Below are positions 32,825 to 41,725 of a stretch of 41,741 nucleotides of DNA, piece by piece. A model generated the notes under the pieces. It saw only the letters and a program-made list of their open reading frames with translations, had not been told where the DNA came from and did not search any database. The translations under genes were made by a program, and so were the position numbers. Within the stretch, counting starts at the first letter, position 1. The number at the start of each line of letters is the position of its first letter. This stretch comes from Gordonia rhizosphera NBRC 16068 (lineage in GTDB: Bacteria > Actinomycetota > Actinomycetes > Mycobacteriales > Mycobacteriaceae), in assembly GCF_000298195.1 (NCBI RefSeq), contig NZ_BAHC01000085.1:1-41741 (forward strand). Reading direction: 5' to 3'.

Positions 32825-34072
32825 ATGTCGACCGTCACCGAAGCGGCCCGTGCCCTCGCCGAGGGAAAGGCCATCCTCGTCGTCGACGACGAGGACCGGG
32901 AGAACGAAGGCGACCTGATCATGGCCGCCGAGCACGCCACCACCGAATCGGTGGCGTTCTTCCTCGAACACACCTCCGGCTTCCTGTGCGTGTCCATCGA
33001 CGAGGCCCGCGCCCGGCGCCTGGAACTCGGACTGATGGTCCCCGACAACACCGAACGGCACTCCACCGCGTTTCTGGTCAGCGTCGACTACCAGCACGGC
33101 ACCACCACCGGCATCAGTGCATCCGACCGCGCCGCCACCGTGCGTGCACTGGCCGATCCTCGACTCGCCCCCACCGACCTGGCCCGCCCCGGGCACGTCA
33201 TGCCGCTGCTCGCCAAACCCGGCGGCGTGCTCGAACGTCCCGGCCACACCGAGGCCGGCGTCGACCTGTGCCGGTTGGCCGGCCTCAGCGGCGCCGCGCT
33301 GCTGTGCGAGATCGTCACCCCGGATCGCCGCGAGATGATGCGCGGCGACGACCTCGTCGCGTTCGCCGCCGCCCACGACATCCCGATGATCACCATCGAT
33401 GCACTGCGCACGTATCGCCGCAGCGTCGAGTCCGCCGAGGTCGCCGAATTCCGACCCCGCATCACCACACGCCCGGCGGTCGCCGAACGGACCGGACAGA
33501 GCACACTGCCCACCGACCTGGGGACCTTCGACGCGGTCGCCTACCGCGCCCGCAACGTCGAACACATGGCCCTGGTGATGGGCGATCCAGCGTCCGACTC
33601 CGCTCCCCTGGTCCGCATCCACAGCGAATGCATCACCGGTGACCTCGCCGGGTCGCTGCGCTGTGACTGCGGGGCCCAGTTCCGCAACGCCCTGGCCGCG
33701 ATCGCCGAAGCCGGCTCAGGAGTGCTGATCTACCTGCGCGGACACGAGGGCCGCGGCATCGGTCTCGGACATAAACTGCGGGCCTACGAGCTGCAGCAGT
33801 ATGAAGGGCTCGACACCATCGACGCCAATCTGCGGCTGGGACTGCCCATCGACACCCGCAGCTACGACGACGCCTGCGACATCCTCGACGACCTCGACGT
33901 GCGTTCGCTGCGCCTGCTGACCAACAACCCCGACAAGGTCGACGCACTCACCGACCACGGCATCCGCGTGGTCGAACAGATCGCCCACGAATCCGCACCC
34001 ACCGCCCACAACCGCCCCTATCTGGTGGCCAAGCGTGATCGCCTCGGCCACACGCTGAGACGTCTCGGCTGA
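32825..34072 (+). CDS. ribBA: Bifunctional riboflavin biosynthesis protein RibBA
   Basis: A 415-residue fusion of 3,4-dihydroxy-2-butanone-4-phosphate synthase (N-terminal half, DDEDRENEGDLIMAAEH) and GTP cyclohydrolase II (C-terminal half, zinc ligands in CITGDLAGSLRCDCGAQF and the YLRGHEGRGIGLGHK motif). These are the two entry reactions of riboflavin synthesis. AAGGAG lies eight bases before the ATG at 32825. RibBA normally belongs to a riboflavin operon; here it sits in an IclR-regulated catabolic cluster with RidA and an FMN oxidoreductase. Presumably it is a second copy that raises flavin supply when the flavin-dependent enzymes are induced. Confidence 0.92.
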   Translation: MSTVTEAARALAEGKAILVVDDEDRENEGDLIMAAEHATTESVAFFLEHTSGFLCVSIDEARARRLELGLMVPDNTERHSTAFLVSVDYQHGTTTGISASDRAATVRALADPRLAPTDLARPGHVMPLLAKPGGVLERPGHTEAGVDLCRLAGLSGAALLCEIVTPDRREMMRGDDLVAFAAAHDIPMITIDALRTYRRSVESAEVAEFRPRITTRPAVAERTGQSTLPTDLGTFDAVAYRARNVEHMALVMGDPASDSAPLVRIHSECITGDLAGSLRCDCGAQFRNALAAIAEAGSGVLIYLRGHEGRGIGLGHKLRAYELQQYEGLDTIDANLRLGLPIDTRSYDDACDILDDLDVRSLRLLTNNPDKVDALTDHGIRVVEQIAHESAPTAHNRPYLVAKRDRLGHTLRRLG

Positions 34073-34143
34073 TATCCGAGCTCATACATCACCCCGCTCC
34101 ACTGCAATACCCCCACCGCATGACCAACCGAAAGGACATCCCC

Positions 34144-34563
34144 ATGACCACCACCGTCGAGAACGTCGTCGAGACCCGCCCCGCCCCGTTCACCTGGGCG
34201 CAGTCCGCGCAATACAGCCAGGGCACCCGCGCCGGCGATCTCGTGTTCACCTCCGGGCAGGCCGGCTACGACGACGCCGGGAACCTCGTCGAGGGCGGTT
34301 TCGAAGCGCAGGCGCGCCAGGTGCTGACCAACATCAAGGCCGTACTCGAGCAGCACGGCGCCTCACTGGACTCCGTGGTGAAACTGACCGCCTACCTCGC
34401 CGACCGCGACGACTTCGAGGCGTTCAAGAAGGTCCGTGCCGAGTTCTTCACCAGCCCATGGCCCGCGGTGACCGCCGTGCACAACGCACTGCTGGTCGAG
34501 GGCATGCGCATCGAGATGGATGCCATCGCCACCGTCGGCGGGCGGCGCGTGCACGTCGGGTGA
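34144..34563 (+). CDS. RidA family deaminase
   Basis: A 139-residue member of the RidA/YjgF/YER057c family, which hydrolyses enamine and imine intermediates. The family signature is visible (YSQGTRAGDLVFTSGQAG at residues 22-39, and the substrate-anchoring Arg in EGMRIEMDAIATV). The ATG at 34144 is preferred; AAAGGA lies eight bases upstream. It is 71 bases after ribBA and 49 before the oxidoreductase, clearly one operon. In the pyrimidine Rut pathway a RidA protein (RutC) accompanies a flavin monooxygenase (RutA) and flavin reductase (RutF); the same three classes occur here, so a nitrogen-containing ring or amine substrate is plausible. Confidence 0.85.
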   Translation: MTTTVENVVETRPAPFTWAQSAQYSQGTRAGDLVFTSGQAGYDDAGNLVEGGFEAQARQVLTNIKAVLEQHGASLDSVVKLTAYLADRDDFEAFKKVRAEFFTSPWPAVTAVHNALLVEGMRIEMDAIATVGGRRVHVG

Positions 34564-34612
34564 CCTGACCCCCACCACCTCCTGCTCACCTTCAGTACAG
34601 TCTGGGATCTCC

Positions 34613-36583
34613 ATGTCTAACAATCTCTTTCCCCATCTGTTGGCGCCGCTGCAGATCGGCGGCGTCACGGTGAAGAACCGGATCTTCTCCTCCGGCCACG
34701 ACACCGTGATGGTGCACGACGGCACGGTCACCGATCAGCTCGTCGAGTACCACCGGGCCCGCGCGATAGGTGGTGCCGGGTTGATCATCATGCAGGTGGC
34801 GGGCATCCACGAAACCGCCCACTACACCTCGCACGTGTTGATGGCCACCGACGACAGCTGCATCGAGGGCTACCGTCGCGTCGCCGACGCGGTGCATCCG
34901 CACGGGTGTGCCCTGTTCGGCCAGGTGTTCCACCCGGGCCGCGAGATCATGGAATCGCAGGACGGAGCGCTGCCGGTCGCCTATGCCCCGTCGGCGGTAC
35001 CCAATGAACGCTTCCGGGTGATGCCGCGGCCGATGTCGTCGGCGATGATCGCCGAGGTGATCGCCGGCTACGCCGCCGGAGCGCGCCGTCTGCAGCAGGC
35101 CGGACTCGACGGGGTGGAGATCGTCGCGAGCCACGGCTACCTGCCTGCCCAGTTCCTCAGTCCCACAGTCAATCTGCGGACCGATGCCTACGGCGGCGAT
35201 CTCGACGGCCGGATGCGGTTCCTGCGCGAGGCCATCGCGGCAGTGCGGGCGGCGGTCGGCCCCGACTTCGCCGTCGGCGTGCGGCTCTCGAGCACCGACC
35301 ACAACTTCGCCGAGGAGGACGTCACCGACGTCGTCGAGGTGTGCCGATGTCTCGACGACGACGGGCTGCTCGACTACATCGGCATCACCGAGGGCAGTTC
35401 GGCAAGCATCGGCGGGTCGATGCATATCGTGCCGCCGATGAGCGAGGCGGCCGCCTACACCGCCGCCGGCGCGGCTGCGGTCACCGCTGCGGTGTCGATC
35501 CCGGTGCTCGTGGCCGGACGCATCAACCAGCCCCAAGAAGCCGAGATCGTCATCGCGGCCGGGCAGGCCGACGCCTGTGCGATGACCCGCGCGCTGATCT
35601 GCGACCCCGACATGCCCACCAAGGCGGCGGCAGAGCGCCCCGACGACATCCGCGCCTGCATCGGCTGTAATCAGGCCTGCATCGGACACTTCCAGTCGGG
35701 GTACCCGATCTCCTGCATCCAGCGCCCGGAAACCGGCCGGGAACGAGAGTTCGGCACGCTGACGATCACACCGAAACCCAAGGACGTGATGGTCGTCGGC
35801 GGTGGGCCGGCCGGCATGAAGGCGGCCTCGGTCGCCGCGCAGCGCGGGCACCGGGTGACCTTGTTCGAGGCGTCCGGCCGCGTCGGCGGACAGATACGGC
35901 TGGCCGAATTGCTACCCGGCCGTTCGGAGTTCGGTGGCGCGAGTACGAACCTTCAGGCCGAACTCGACCGCTACGGCGTGATCGTCAAGACCCACGTCGA
36001 GGTCGACGCGGCGATGATCGGCGCACAGCGGCCCGATCACGTCATCGTCGCCACCGGTGCGACGCCGTACCGGCCCCCACTCGAACTCGACGGCGACCTG
36101 CCGGTGTTCGAGGCGTGGGACGTGATCAGGGACAACGGCGCGAACACACCGAAGGGTGAGCTCGTCGTCGCCGATTGGCGCTGCGACTGGACCGGACTCG
36201 GGGTGGCGGAGATGCTGGCCCGGCCGGGCCGTCGGGTCACGCTGTGTGTCAACGGATTCGCCGCCGGCGAGAACCTACAGCGGTTCACCCGGATCTCGAT
36301 GCTGCGGGCCGCCGCGGACGCGAAGGTGAAGATCGTCCCGACCGCACGTCTCTTCGGCGCCGATGACGACACCGTGTACCTCGTCGACACCGTCACCGGT
36401 GAACCGATCATCCTCGACGGTGTCGCCGGCCTGGTTCTGGCGCTTGGCCAGCAGCAGAACGACGGACTGCTCTGCGAACTGGACGCCGCCGGCATCCCGT
36501 ACACCGCAGTGGGCGACTGCCTGGCACCCCGCACCGTCGAGGAGGCCGTGCTCGACGGACTCAAGGCAGGTCACGCGATCTGA
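34613..36583 (+). CDS. FMN/Fe-S/FAD oxidoreductase (2,4-dienoyl-CoA reductase / TMADH type)
   Basis: A 656-residue multidomain flavoenzyme. Residues ~10-335 form an old-yellow-enzyme TIM barrel for FMN. The 4Fe-4S cluster cysteines are at 349, 352, 356 and 368 (C-x2-C-x3-C-x11-C). A FAD/NAD(P)-binding domain follows from about residue 390 (VMVVGGGPAGMKAA). The layout is that of 2,4-dienoyl-CoA reductase, trimethylamine dehydrogenase and N-methylproline demethylase, so it could reduce a double bond or oxidatively demethylate an amine; the sequence does not decide. It closes the ribBA-RidA operon, and the IclR gene converges 26 bases after the stop. Confidence 0.85.
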   Translation: MSNNLFPHLLAPLQIGGVTVKNRIFSSGHDTVMVHDGTVTDQLVEYHRARAIGGAGLIIMQVAGIHETAHYTSHVLMATDDSCIEGYRRVADAVHPHGCALFGQVFHPGREIMESQDGALPVAYAPSAVPNERFRVMPRPMSSAMIAEVIAGYAAGARRLQQAGLDGVEIVASHGYLPAQFLSPTVNLRTDAYGGDLDGRMRFLREAIAAVRAAVGPDFAVGVRLSSTDHNFAEEDVTDVVEVCRCLDDDGLLDYIGITEGSSASIGGSMHIVPPMSEAAAYTAAGAAAVTAAVSIPVLVAGRINQPQEAEIVIAAGQADACAMTRALICDPDMPTKAAAERPDDIRACIGCNQACIGHFQSGYPISCIQRPETGREREFGTLTITPKPKDVMVVGGGPAGMKAASVAAQRGHRVTLFEASGRVGGQIRLAELLPGRSEFGGASTNLQAELDRYGVIVKTHVEVDAAMIGAQRPDHVIVATGATPYRPPLELDGDLPVFEAWDVIRDNGANTPKGELVVADWRCDWTGLGVAEMLARPGRRVTLCVNGFAAGENLQRFTRISMLRAAADAKVKIVPTARLFGADDDTVYLVDTVTGEPIILDGVAGLVLALGQQQNDGLLCELDAAGIPYTAVGDCLAPRTVEEAVLDGLKAGHAI

Positions 36584-36609
36584 GGGACCCGCGCACAGGC
36601 AGGCGGCCG

Positions 36610-37413
36610 TCAGGAGAGAGCTTCGGCGATCTCCTCGGCCGCTTGTCGTAGTTGGACGACCGTGTAGGGCAGGCGGTCGGATTTCAGACGCTCCACCGGC
36701 CCGCTGATCGAGACGATCCCGATCAGCGCACCGACCTTGTCGCGAACCCCGCACGCGACGCTGAACAGTCCCTCTTCGAGCTCGTTGTCGAGTTGGGCAT
36801 AGCCTTGTTCACGAACCTTGGCCAGCTCTGCAAGGAACTCGTCGACGCTGGTGATCGTGTGCGCGGTCAGCGGGTCTAGCCGCTCCGGGAGCACCTGTCG
36901 CACGCTCGCGTCGTCGAGTTCGGCAAGCATGACCTTGCCGGTGGCACTGGCATACAGGGGAAACTTACCGCCGACGTAGCGCTGCGACGCGTTCAGGAAG
37001 CGGCTACTCGAACCCTCGGCGACGATGTCGTACTCGGTGGCGCCGCGCAGCATCGCGAAGCTCAGCGTCTCGTTCAGCTTGCGGGCGTAGTCATCGAGCA
37101 CCGGCTGTATGCGCGCGACCGCGCCGGAGTACGGATCGGCGAGCCGGCCCAGCCGTGCGATCTGCCAACCAAGGGTGTAGCGGTTGTCGACGCGGTCAAC
37201 GAATCCGGCCTGCTCGAGGGTCAGCAGCAGACGGAAGGCGGTCGGCCTGGTCATACCCACCGCCTGCGCGATCTCCGTCGCGGTCAGGCCGGGCCGATGC
37301 CGGCCCAGCTCGCCGAGCAACACGGTGGCCTTCAGAACCGACTTGTTGGTGAGGCCCGCCGAATCCTCGGCACCGACGTCCACGGCGGGTTCCGCGCCTT
37401 GACTCTCCGACAT
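36610..37413 (-). CDS. IclR-family transcriptional regulator
   Basis: A 267-residue regulator. The N-terminal winged helix-turn-helix (LTATEIAQAVGMTRPTAFRL) and the C-terminal IclR ligand domain (ARKLNETLSFAML, then YASATGKVMLAEL, and ACGVRDKVGALIGIVSISGP) are both complete. The ATG at 37413 has GGGGAG nine bases upstream; longer in-frame starts lie in non-coding sequence. It is the only regulator within the catabolic cluster and the most likely ligand of the four GTTCA-N5-TGAAC palindromes. No such site precedes its own gene, so autoregulation is not evident. Confidence 0.88.
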   Translation of the reverse strand: MSESQGAEPAVDVGAEDSAGLTNKSVLKATVLLGELGRHRPGLTATEIAQAVGMTRPTAFRLLLTLEQAGFVDRVDNRYTLGWQIARLGRLADPYSGAVARIQPVLDDYARKLNETLSFAMLRGATEYDIVAEGSSSRFLNASQRYVGGKFPLYASATGKVMLAELDDASVRQVLPERLDPLTAHTITSVDEFLAELAKVREQGYAQLDNELEEGLFSVACGVRDKVGALIGIVSISGPVERLKSDRLPYTVVQLRQAAEEIAEALS

Positions 37414-37560
37414 CCTTGAACTCCCCAGGTTCGCATCAATGACAACGTCACACAGCGACAGTTTCGGTGGTCGCCTCCCCATAATATTCACATATCGGAC
37501 GTCGCGTTCATATGGGTCCCGCTGGGCGGTCACGGTCGGTTTCGTCGCAGGTGGACGAGG

Positions 37561-37599
37561 CAGGGCGCCCCGACCGGGAGATCCGGTCGGGGCGCCCTG
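37561..37599. terminator. 17-bp perfect hairpin after MFS gene
   Basis: The arms 37561-37577 and 37583-37599 are perfect complements (CAGGGCGCCCCGACCGG and its reverse complement) around a 5-base loop. It lies 40 bases beyond the MFS stop (37639, minus strand) and upstream of the IclR gene, so it should end the permease transcript. Confidence 0.85.
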
Positions 37600-37638
37600 T
37601 GTGTTGCGCTTCGCGCTACCGAGGGGTGGCGGTGACTC

Positions 37639-39045
37639 TCAGTCGGCGATCACCGCGGAGAGCCGGTTGGGTTCCGGTGCGCTCCGGTCCACCGCGACAT
37701 GTGGCACCGACACCGCATGGAGGCTGACGCCCTTGGTCTCCGGGGCAAGGTAGTAGGCGATGACCGCACCGACGGCACAGATCGCGGCGGCGATGAGCAT
37801 CGTCGTGCCCACACCGAGGCCATCGACAGCGAGCGGGAGAATGAAAGTGCCTGCCGCCGCACCGATCCGGGACACCGCAGTGGCGAAGCCGACGCCGGCG
37901 CCGCGCACCTCGGTCGGGAAGACCTCACCGGGGAACACCCCGGTCAGCGCCGTCGACACCGCGTTGGCGAAGGAGAACACCACGAAGCAGGTCAGGATGA
38001 TCAGCGGCGAGACATGTGCGAACAGGCCGATGATGACGAGTGCCACCGACCCGATCCACATCGGCGGGATGGCGAGCATGCGTCGGCCGACACGTTCGAT
38101 GAGGAACATCGCGGCGACGGCACCGGCGACCACCACGCTGTTCAGCAGCAGCGCTCCGGCCAGACCATCCTGCACGCCAAGGCTTTCCAGCACGATCGGT
38201 GCGAAGGTGGCGATGGCGAAATAAGGGGTCACGTTGCAGGCCCAGTAGAGAGAGGTGAAGGCGGTGGCACGGCGGTTCGCTTTCGAGAACAGCGCCATGA
38301 AGCCGGCCGACCGCTGCGCCTCCTGATGCATCTCGGCGGCCTCCTCGGGCTCCATGAACTCTTCGGCGATGGCGTGACCTTCTTCCGCGCGCCCCTTGCT
38401 GATGAGCCAGCGTGGCGATTCCGGTGTGCCGAGACGCATCAGGAACACGATCAGCGACGGCACTGTGCTCATCCCGAGGATCAGGCGCCAGTCCAGGTGC
38501 AGCGAGGAGAGCATGAAGTAGCCGACTGCATAGGACACGAGGTAGCCGATGTACCAGGCGACTTCCTGGAATGCCAACAGCTTCCCACGAATTCGGGCCG
38601 GCGAGAACTCGGCGAGCATCGGCCATCCAATGGCGTAGTCGGCTCCGATCGCCAGACCCATCACGAAGCGGATCACGAACAGCTGCCAGGCCTCGCCAAC
38701 GAAGAACTGGGCCACCGATCCGATCAGGAAGATCGCGAGGTCCACGGTGAACATCGGCTTGCGGCCGACCTTGTCGGCGAGCAGACCGCCGATTGGTCCG
38801 CCGAAGAAGATGCCGATCAGGGCGGATGCACCGATCAGCCCCTGCCAGGTGGCCGAGAGCCCGAGGTCATCGCTCAGCGACGGCATCACAAGGCCGATAC
38901 CGCCGAGGATGAAACCGTCGATGAACATGCCACCGGCGATGACCGCGCTGAGCTTGATCAGAAAGCGCCGTTTGCGCGGGTCTTGGGCTGCACGTGGATT
39001 GCCGGACGCAGCCGGGGCAGATGGAGATACGGGTGTATTGCTCAC
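37639..39045 (-). CDS. MFS permease (metabolite:H+ symporter type)
   Basis: A 468-residue 12-helix major facilitator. Motifs of the sugar-porter/aromatic-acid symporter side of the superfamily are visible: GGLLADKVGRKPMF after helix 2, SPRWLISKGR before the central loop, PTEVRGAGVG in the second half and PETKGVS at the end. It is probably the uptake system for the cluster's substrate. The start is a GTG at 39045 with AAGGA six bases upstream; a longer frame exists but is not protein-like. Its promoter (39192-39163) is followed by a perfect operator palindrome at 39137-39151. Confidence 0.85.
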   Translation of the reverse strand: MSNTPVSPSAPAASGNPRAAQDPRKRRFLIKLSAVIAGGMFIDGFILGGIGLVMPSLSDDLGLSATWQGLIGASALIGIFFGGPIGGLLADKVGRKPMFTVDLAIFLIGSVAQFFVGEAWQLFVIRFVMGLAIGADYAIGWPMLAEFSPARIRGKLLAFQEVAWYIGYLVSYAVGYFMLSSLHLDWRLILGMSTVPSLIVFLMRLGTPESPRWLISKGRAEEGHAIAEEFMEPEEAAEMHQEAQRSAGFMALFSKANRRATAFTSLYWACNVTPYFAIATFAPIVLESLGVQDGLAGALLLNSVVVAGAVAAMFLIERVGRRMLAIPPMWIGSVALVIIGLFAHVSPLIILTCFVVFSFANAVSTALTGVFPGEVFPTEVRGAGVGFATAVSRIGAAAGTFILPLAVDGLGVGTTMLIAAAICAVGAVIAYYLAPETKGVSLHAVSVPHVAVDRSAPEPNRLSAVIAD

Positions 39046-39136
39046 GGAGGTTCCTTGCTGTGACGGATGTCGAGGTTGTCTGCGCCGTCGAGACTGATGG
39101 ACCCGGCGCGGGTCGCCAGTGATGGAGGGGGCCAAC

Positions 39137-39151
39137 GTTCAATAAATGAAC
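39137..39151. promoter_or_regulatory. Candidate IclR operator 3 (MFS permease)
   Basis: Perfect palindrome GTTCA-ATAAA-TGAAC, 11 bases downstream of the predicted MFS -10 box. Confidence 0.78.
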
Positions 39152-39162
39152 GTGGTGGTCAA

Positions 39163-39192
39163 AATATGGCATGGCCCACATTCGGCTGTCAA
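39163..39192 (-). promoter_or_regulatory. Promoter of MFS permease
   Basis: On the minus strand TTGACA (39192-39187) and CATATT (39168-39163) are 18 bases apart. The -35 is a perfect consensus. The operator lies just downstream. Confidence 0.6.
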
Positions 39193-39228
39193 TAGGTTCC
39201 ACGCAACTCAGGGGCCGAAAATCGACCC

Positions 39229-39258
39229 TTGACGGTGATCGGGCTCACATCCTATTCT
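39229..39258 (+). promoter_or_regulatory. Promoter of flavin monooxygenase
   Basis: TTGACG (39229-39234) and TATTCT (39253-39258) are 18 bases apart, followed 9 bases later by the operator at 39268-39282. Confidence 0.6.
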
Positions 39259-39267
39259 GAACGTGCT

Positions 39268-39282
39268 GTTCATTAAGTGAAC
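39268..39282. promoter_or_regulatory. Candidate IclR operator 4 (flavin monooxygenase)
   Basis: Perfect palindrome GTTCA-TTAAG-TGAAC, spanning the likely transcription start, an arrangement typical of repression. An extra half-site TGAAC lies at 39258-39262. Confidence 0.78.
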
Positions 39283-39337
39283 ATCATTCCCGGCCGGCCA
39301 TCGTTCTACCGGCCCGATTCAAGGAAGAACTCTCACC

Positions 39338-40813
39338 ATGAGTAACGCTCCCCAGAAGAATTCACCGCTGAGCCTCTTCGCCTTCGACGTCTTCGCACCC
39401 GCGCACCTCACCGCCGGATCGTGGCGTGAGGCGAATGACCAGGGCCATCGCTACACGGATTTGCGGTACTGGATCGATGTCGCCCGCATGCTCGAGGACG
39501 CGAGCTTCGACGGCATCTTCTTCGCCGACACCGTCGGTATTCACGACGTCTACGCCGGTACCGCGGATGCGGCGATGCATGACGCCGCCCAGTTCCCGAT
39601 CAACGATCCGACCGTGCTGATCAGCGGGATGGCCGCGGTGACCGAGCACCTCACGTTCGGCGTGACCTGCTCGTTGACCTACGAGCAGCCCTATCTGCTG
39701 GCCCGCCGCTACACGAGCCTCGACCACCTGACCAGCGGCCGGGTGGGCTGGAACATCGTGACGTCGTACTCCGAGTCGGCCGCGCGGAACCTCGGCAAGG
39801 TCGAACAGATCGGTCATGATGCCCGCTACGACCTCGCCGACGAGTACATGGACGTCGTGTACAAACTGTGGGAGGGCTCCTTCGAGGAGGATGCCGTGAT
39901 TCGGGATGCTGCAGGCGCCGCTTACATCGACCCGTCCAAGGTGCATCCGATCAACCACTCCGGCGAGTACTTCGAGGTGCCCGGCGCCCACCTCTGTGAA
40001 CCGTCGCCGCAGCGCACCCCGGTGCTCTTTCAGGCCGGCGCCTCCCCCAAGGGAATGGCGTTCGGCGGCAAGCACGCGGAGGCCGCGTTCATCAATACGA
40101 CGTCGGTGGCCCAGGCCAAGCGCAGTGTGGACAAGATCCGCGAGGCAGCCGTGGCCGCCGGGCGCGGCGCCGACGACATCAAGGTCGTCGCACTGATCAC
40201 CGTCGTCGTCGCCGACACCGACGAGGAGGCGCAGGCCAAGTACGCGCACTATATGGACAACGCCACCATCGAAGGGACGCTGGGACGCTTCAGCGGCTGG
40301 ACCGGGATCGACATGTCCGGCTATGACCTCGACATCCCGCTGCGTTCGGTCGACGGCCGCGGCGTGCAGTCCATCGTCGACATGTTCTCCAAGGCCGACC
40401 CCGACCGCGAGTGGACCCCGCGACAGATCGCCGAGTACCTCGCCATCGGCGGCACCGGTTCCACCATCGTCGGATCACCACAGACCGTGGCTGCAGAATT
40501 GCGTCGCTGGCGTGACGAAGCCGGTATCGACGGAATCAACCTGAGTTACACCACCAAGCCGGCCAGCTGGGAGGAGTTCATCGAGAAGGCGCTGCCGGTG
40601 CTGCGCGCCGAGGGCATCGTCACGCCGGCCCGCACGGCCGACCAGGCCCCGGTCACGCTGCGCGAGAAGCTCTACCCGGGCCACAAGCGCACGCTCGACA
40701 CCCATCCTGCATCGGCGTTTCGCGCCGGGGTTAACGCCGATGGTGTCGTCGAGGCCGTGATCGTGCCGCCGGTTGCGGTCGCCGAGACCGAACCGGTACC
40801 GGCGGCAGTCTGA
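39338..40813 (+). CDS. LLM-class flavin-dependent monooxygenase (NtaA/SnaA/DszA type)
   Basis: A 491-residue two-component monooxygenase of the bacterial luciferase superfamily. Family signatures include the N-terminal WREANDQGHRYTDLRYWIDV and FDGIFFADTVG, the flavin-region YEQPYLLARRYTSLDHLT with SGRVGWNIVTSYS, and PVLFQAGASPKGM. It uses reduced FMN from a separate reductase (candidate at 32011) and O2 to insert oxygen into, or cleave a C-N or C-S bond of, its substrate. AAGGAAG precedes the ATG at 39338. It is transcribed alone from an operator-controlled promoter and ends at a strong hairpin. NTA, DBT-sulfone and pristinamycin enzymes belong to this family; the substrate here is unknown. 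Confidence 0.88.
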   Translation: MSNAPQKNSPLSLFAFDVFAPAHLTAGSWREANDQGHRYTDLRYWIDVARMLEDASFDGIFFADTVGIHDVYAGTADAAMHDAAQFPINDPTVLISGMAAVTEHLTFGVTCSLTYEQPYLLARRYTSLDHLTSGRVGWNIVTSYSESAARNLGKVEQIGHDARYDLADEYMDVVYKLWEGSFEEDAVIRDAAGAAYIDPSKVHPINHSGEYFEVPGAHLCEPSPQRTPVLFQAGASPKGMAFGGKHAEAAFINTTSVAQAKRSVDKIREAAVAAGRGADDIKVVALITVVVADTDEEAQAKYAHYMDNATIEGTLGRFSGWTGIDMSGYDLDIPLRSVDGRGVQSIVDMFSKADPDREWTPRQIAEYLAIGGTGSTIVGSPQTVAAELRRWRDEAGIDGINLSYTTKPASWEEFIEKALPVLRAEGIVTPARTADQAPVTLREKLYPGHKRTLDTHPASAFRAGVNADGVVEAVIVPPVAVAETEPVPAAV

Positions 40814-40836
40814 CCGACCACCGACTCACGGTCGGC

Positions 40837-40873
40837 GATGCCCATCCGAGGATCCGATTCTCGGATGGGCATC
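40837..40873. terminator. 14-bp hairpin after flavin monooxygenase
   Basis: GATGCCCATCCGAG (40837-40850) pairs perfectly with 40860-40873 around a 9-base loop, 24 bases after the monooxygenase stop. Confidence 0.75.
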
Positions 40874-41122
40874 CGTCGCGTTGCGGACGCACGCGGTCGA
40901 TCAGCCGTTCGGGTCCATCCTGCACTGCGTTCCGCGGAAGGCTCGGGCCACTACTTCCCAGTCGAGATCACCCCGCACCGCACCCTTGCGCCTCACCCAA
41001 CCGGGGCGCACGATTATCCATGGAGTGGCTGCGGCCACGGGCCGTCGGTTGCCGACGGGACCTGCGACGGGTCGGCCACCGCCGATGATCTCACTGCGGG
41101 CGCGGTCCGCAAGGAGGCAACC
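40874..41122. other. Intergenic; no gene seen
   Basis: No protein-like frame or RNA is evident. It should contain the promoter of the gene at 41123, but I could not pick one with confidence. No GTTCA-N5-TGAAC site is present, so the next gene is probably outside the regulon. Confidence 0.4.
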
Positions 41123-41725
41123 ATGTTTATCCAACTCATTCAAGGAAAGGTCGGCGACGCCGACGGGCTCCAGAAGTGTCTCGATCGGTGGGATACGGAT
41201 CTGAAGCCGGGCGCCACCGGATACCTCGGAACCACCTACGGCACCACTGACGACGGCACGCTGGTCGCGCTGGCCCGCTTCGAATCCGCGGAGGCGGCGC
41301 GACGCAACAGTGATCGCCCCGAACAGGGCGAATGGTGGGCCGAGACGGAGAAATGCTTCGCGGGTCCGGTTACGTTCATGGATTGCCCGAACGTGACGGA
41401 ATGGCTGGGCGGCGGCTCCGATGACGCCGGCTTCGTCCAGATCATGGAGGGACACACCACCAACATCGGCCGGATGCGTGAGCTCCTCGATCAGAGCGCC
41501 GACCGTGTCCACGAAGCTCGCCCGGAAATCATCGGCGGCCTGTTGTGTGCCGACGATGGCGACTCATATATCGAGGCGGTGTACTTCACCTCCGAAGCCG
41601 CAGCACGCGAGGCCGAGAAGATGGAGATCCCCGACGACATACGGTCGCTGTTCGAAGAGGAAATGCAGCTGATGGGCGACGTGGCGTACTACGACCTGCA
41701 CCAGCCGCACCTGGTGTCCGCGTAG
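41123..41725 (+). CDS. Hypothetical protein, duplicated dimeric alpha/beta barrel (ABM-like)
   Basis: A 200-residue protein with two similar halves. Both begin with a strand of the form MFIQLIQGKV (residues 1-10) or GFVQIMEGHT (about 107-116) and contain a helix with Asp/Leu-rich positions, then a strand and FESAEAAR or FTSEAAARE. This is the repeated layout of dimeric alpha/beta barrel (antibiotic biosynthesis monooxygenase-like) proteins; close relatives are common in mycobacteria as uncharacterised proteins. The ATG at 41123 is preceded by AAGGAG at 41111-41116. No catalytic residue is evident, so I assign no activity. Confidence 0.75.
   Translation: MFIQLIQGKVGDADGLQKCLDRWDTDLKPGATGYLGTTYGTTDDGTLVALARFESAEAARRNSDRPEQGEWWAETEKCFAGPVTFMDCPNVTEWLGGGSDDAGFVQIMEGHTTNIGRMRELLDQSADRVHEARPEIIGGLLCADDGDSYIEAVYFTSEAAAREAEKMEIPDDIRSLFEEEMQLMGDVAYYDLHQPHLVSA

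Noticed and set aside
37699..39063. 454-codon plus-strand frame opposite the MFS permease
   Set aside because: Asp/His/Arg-rich shadow of the permease gene, no ribosome-binding site.
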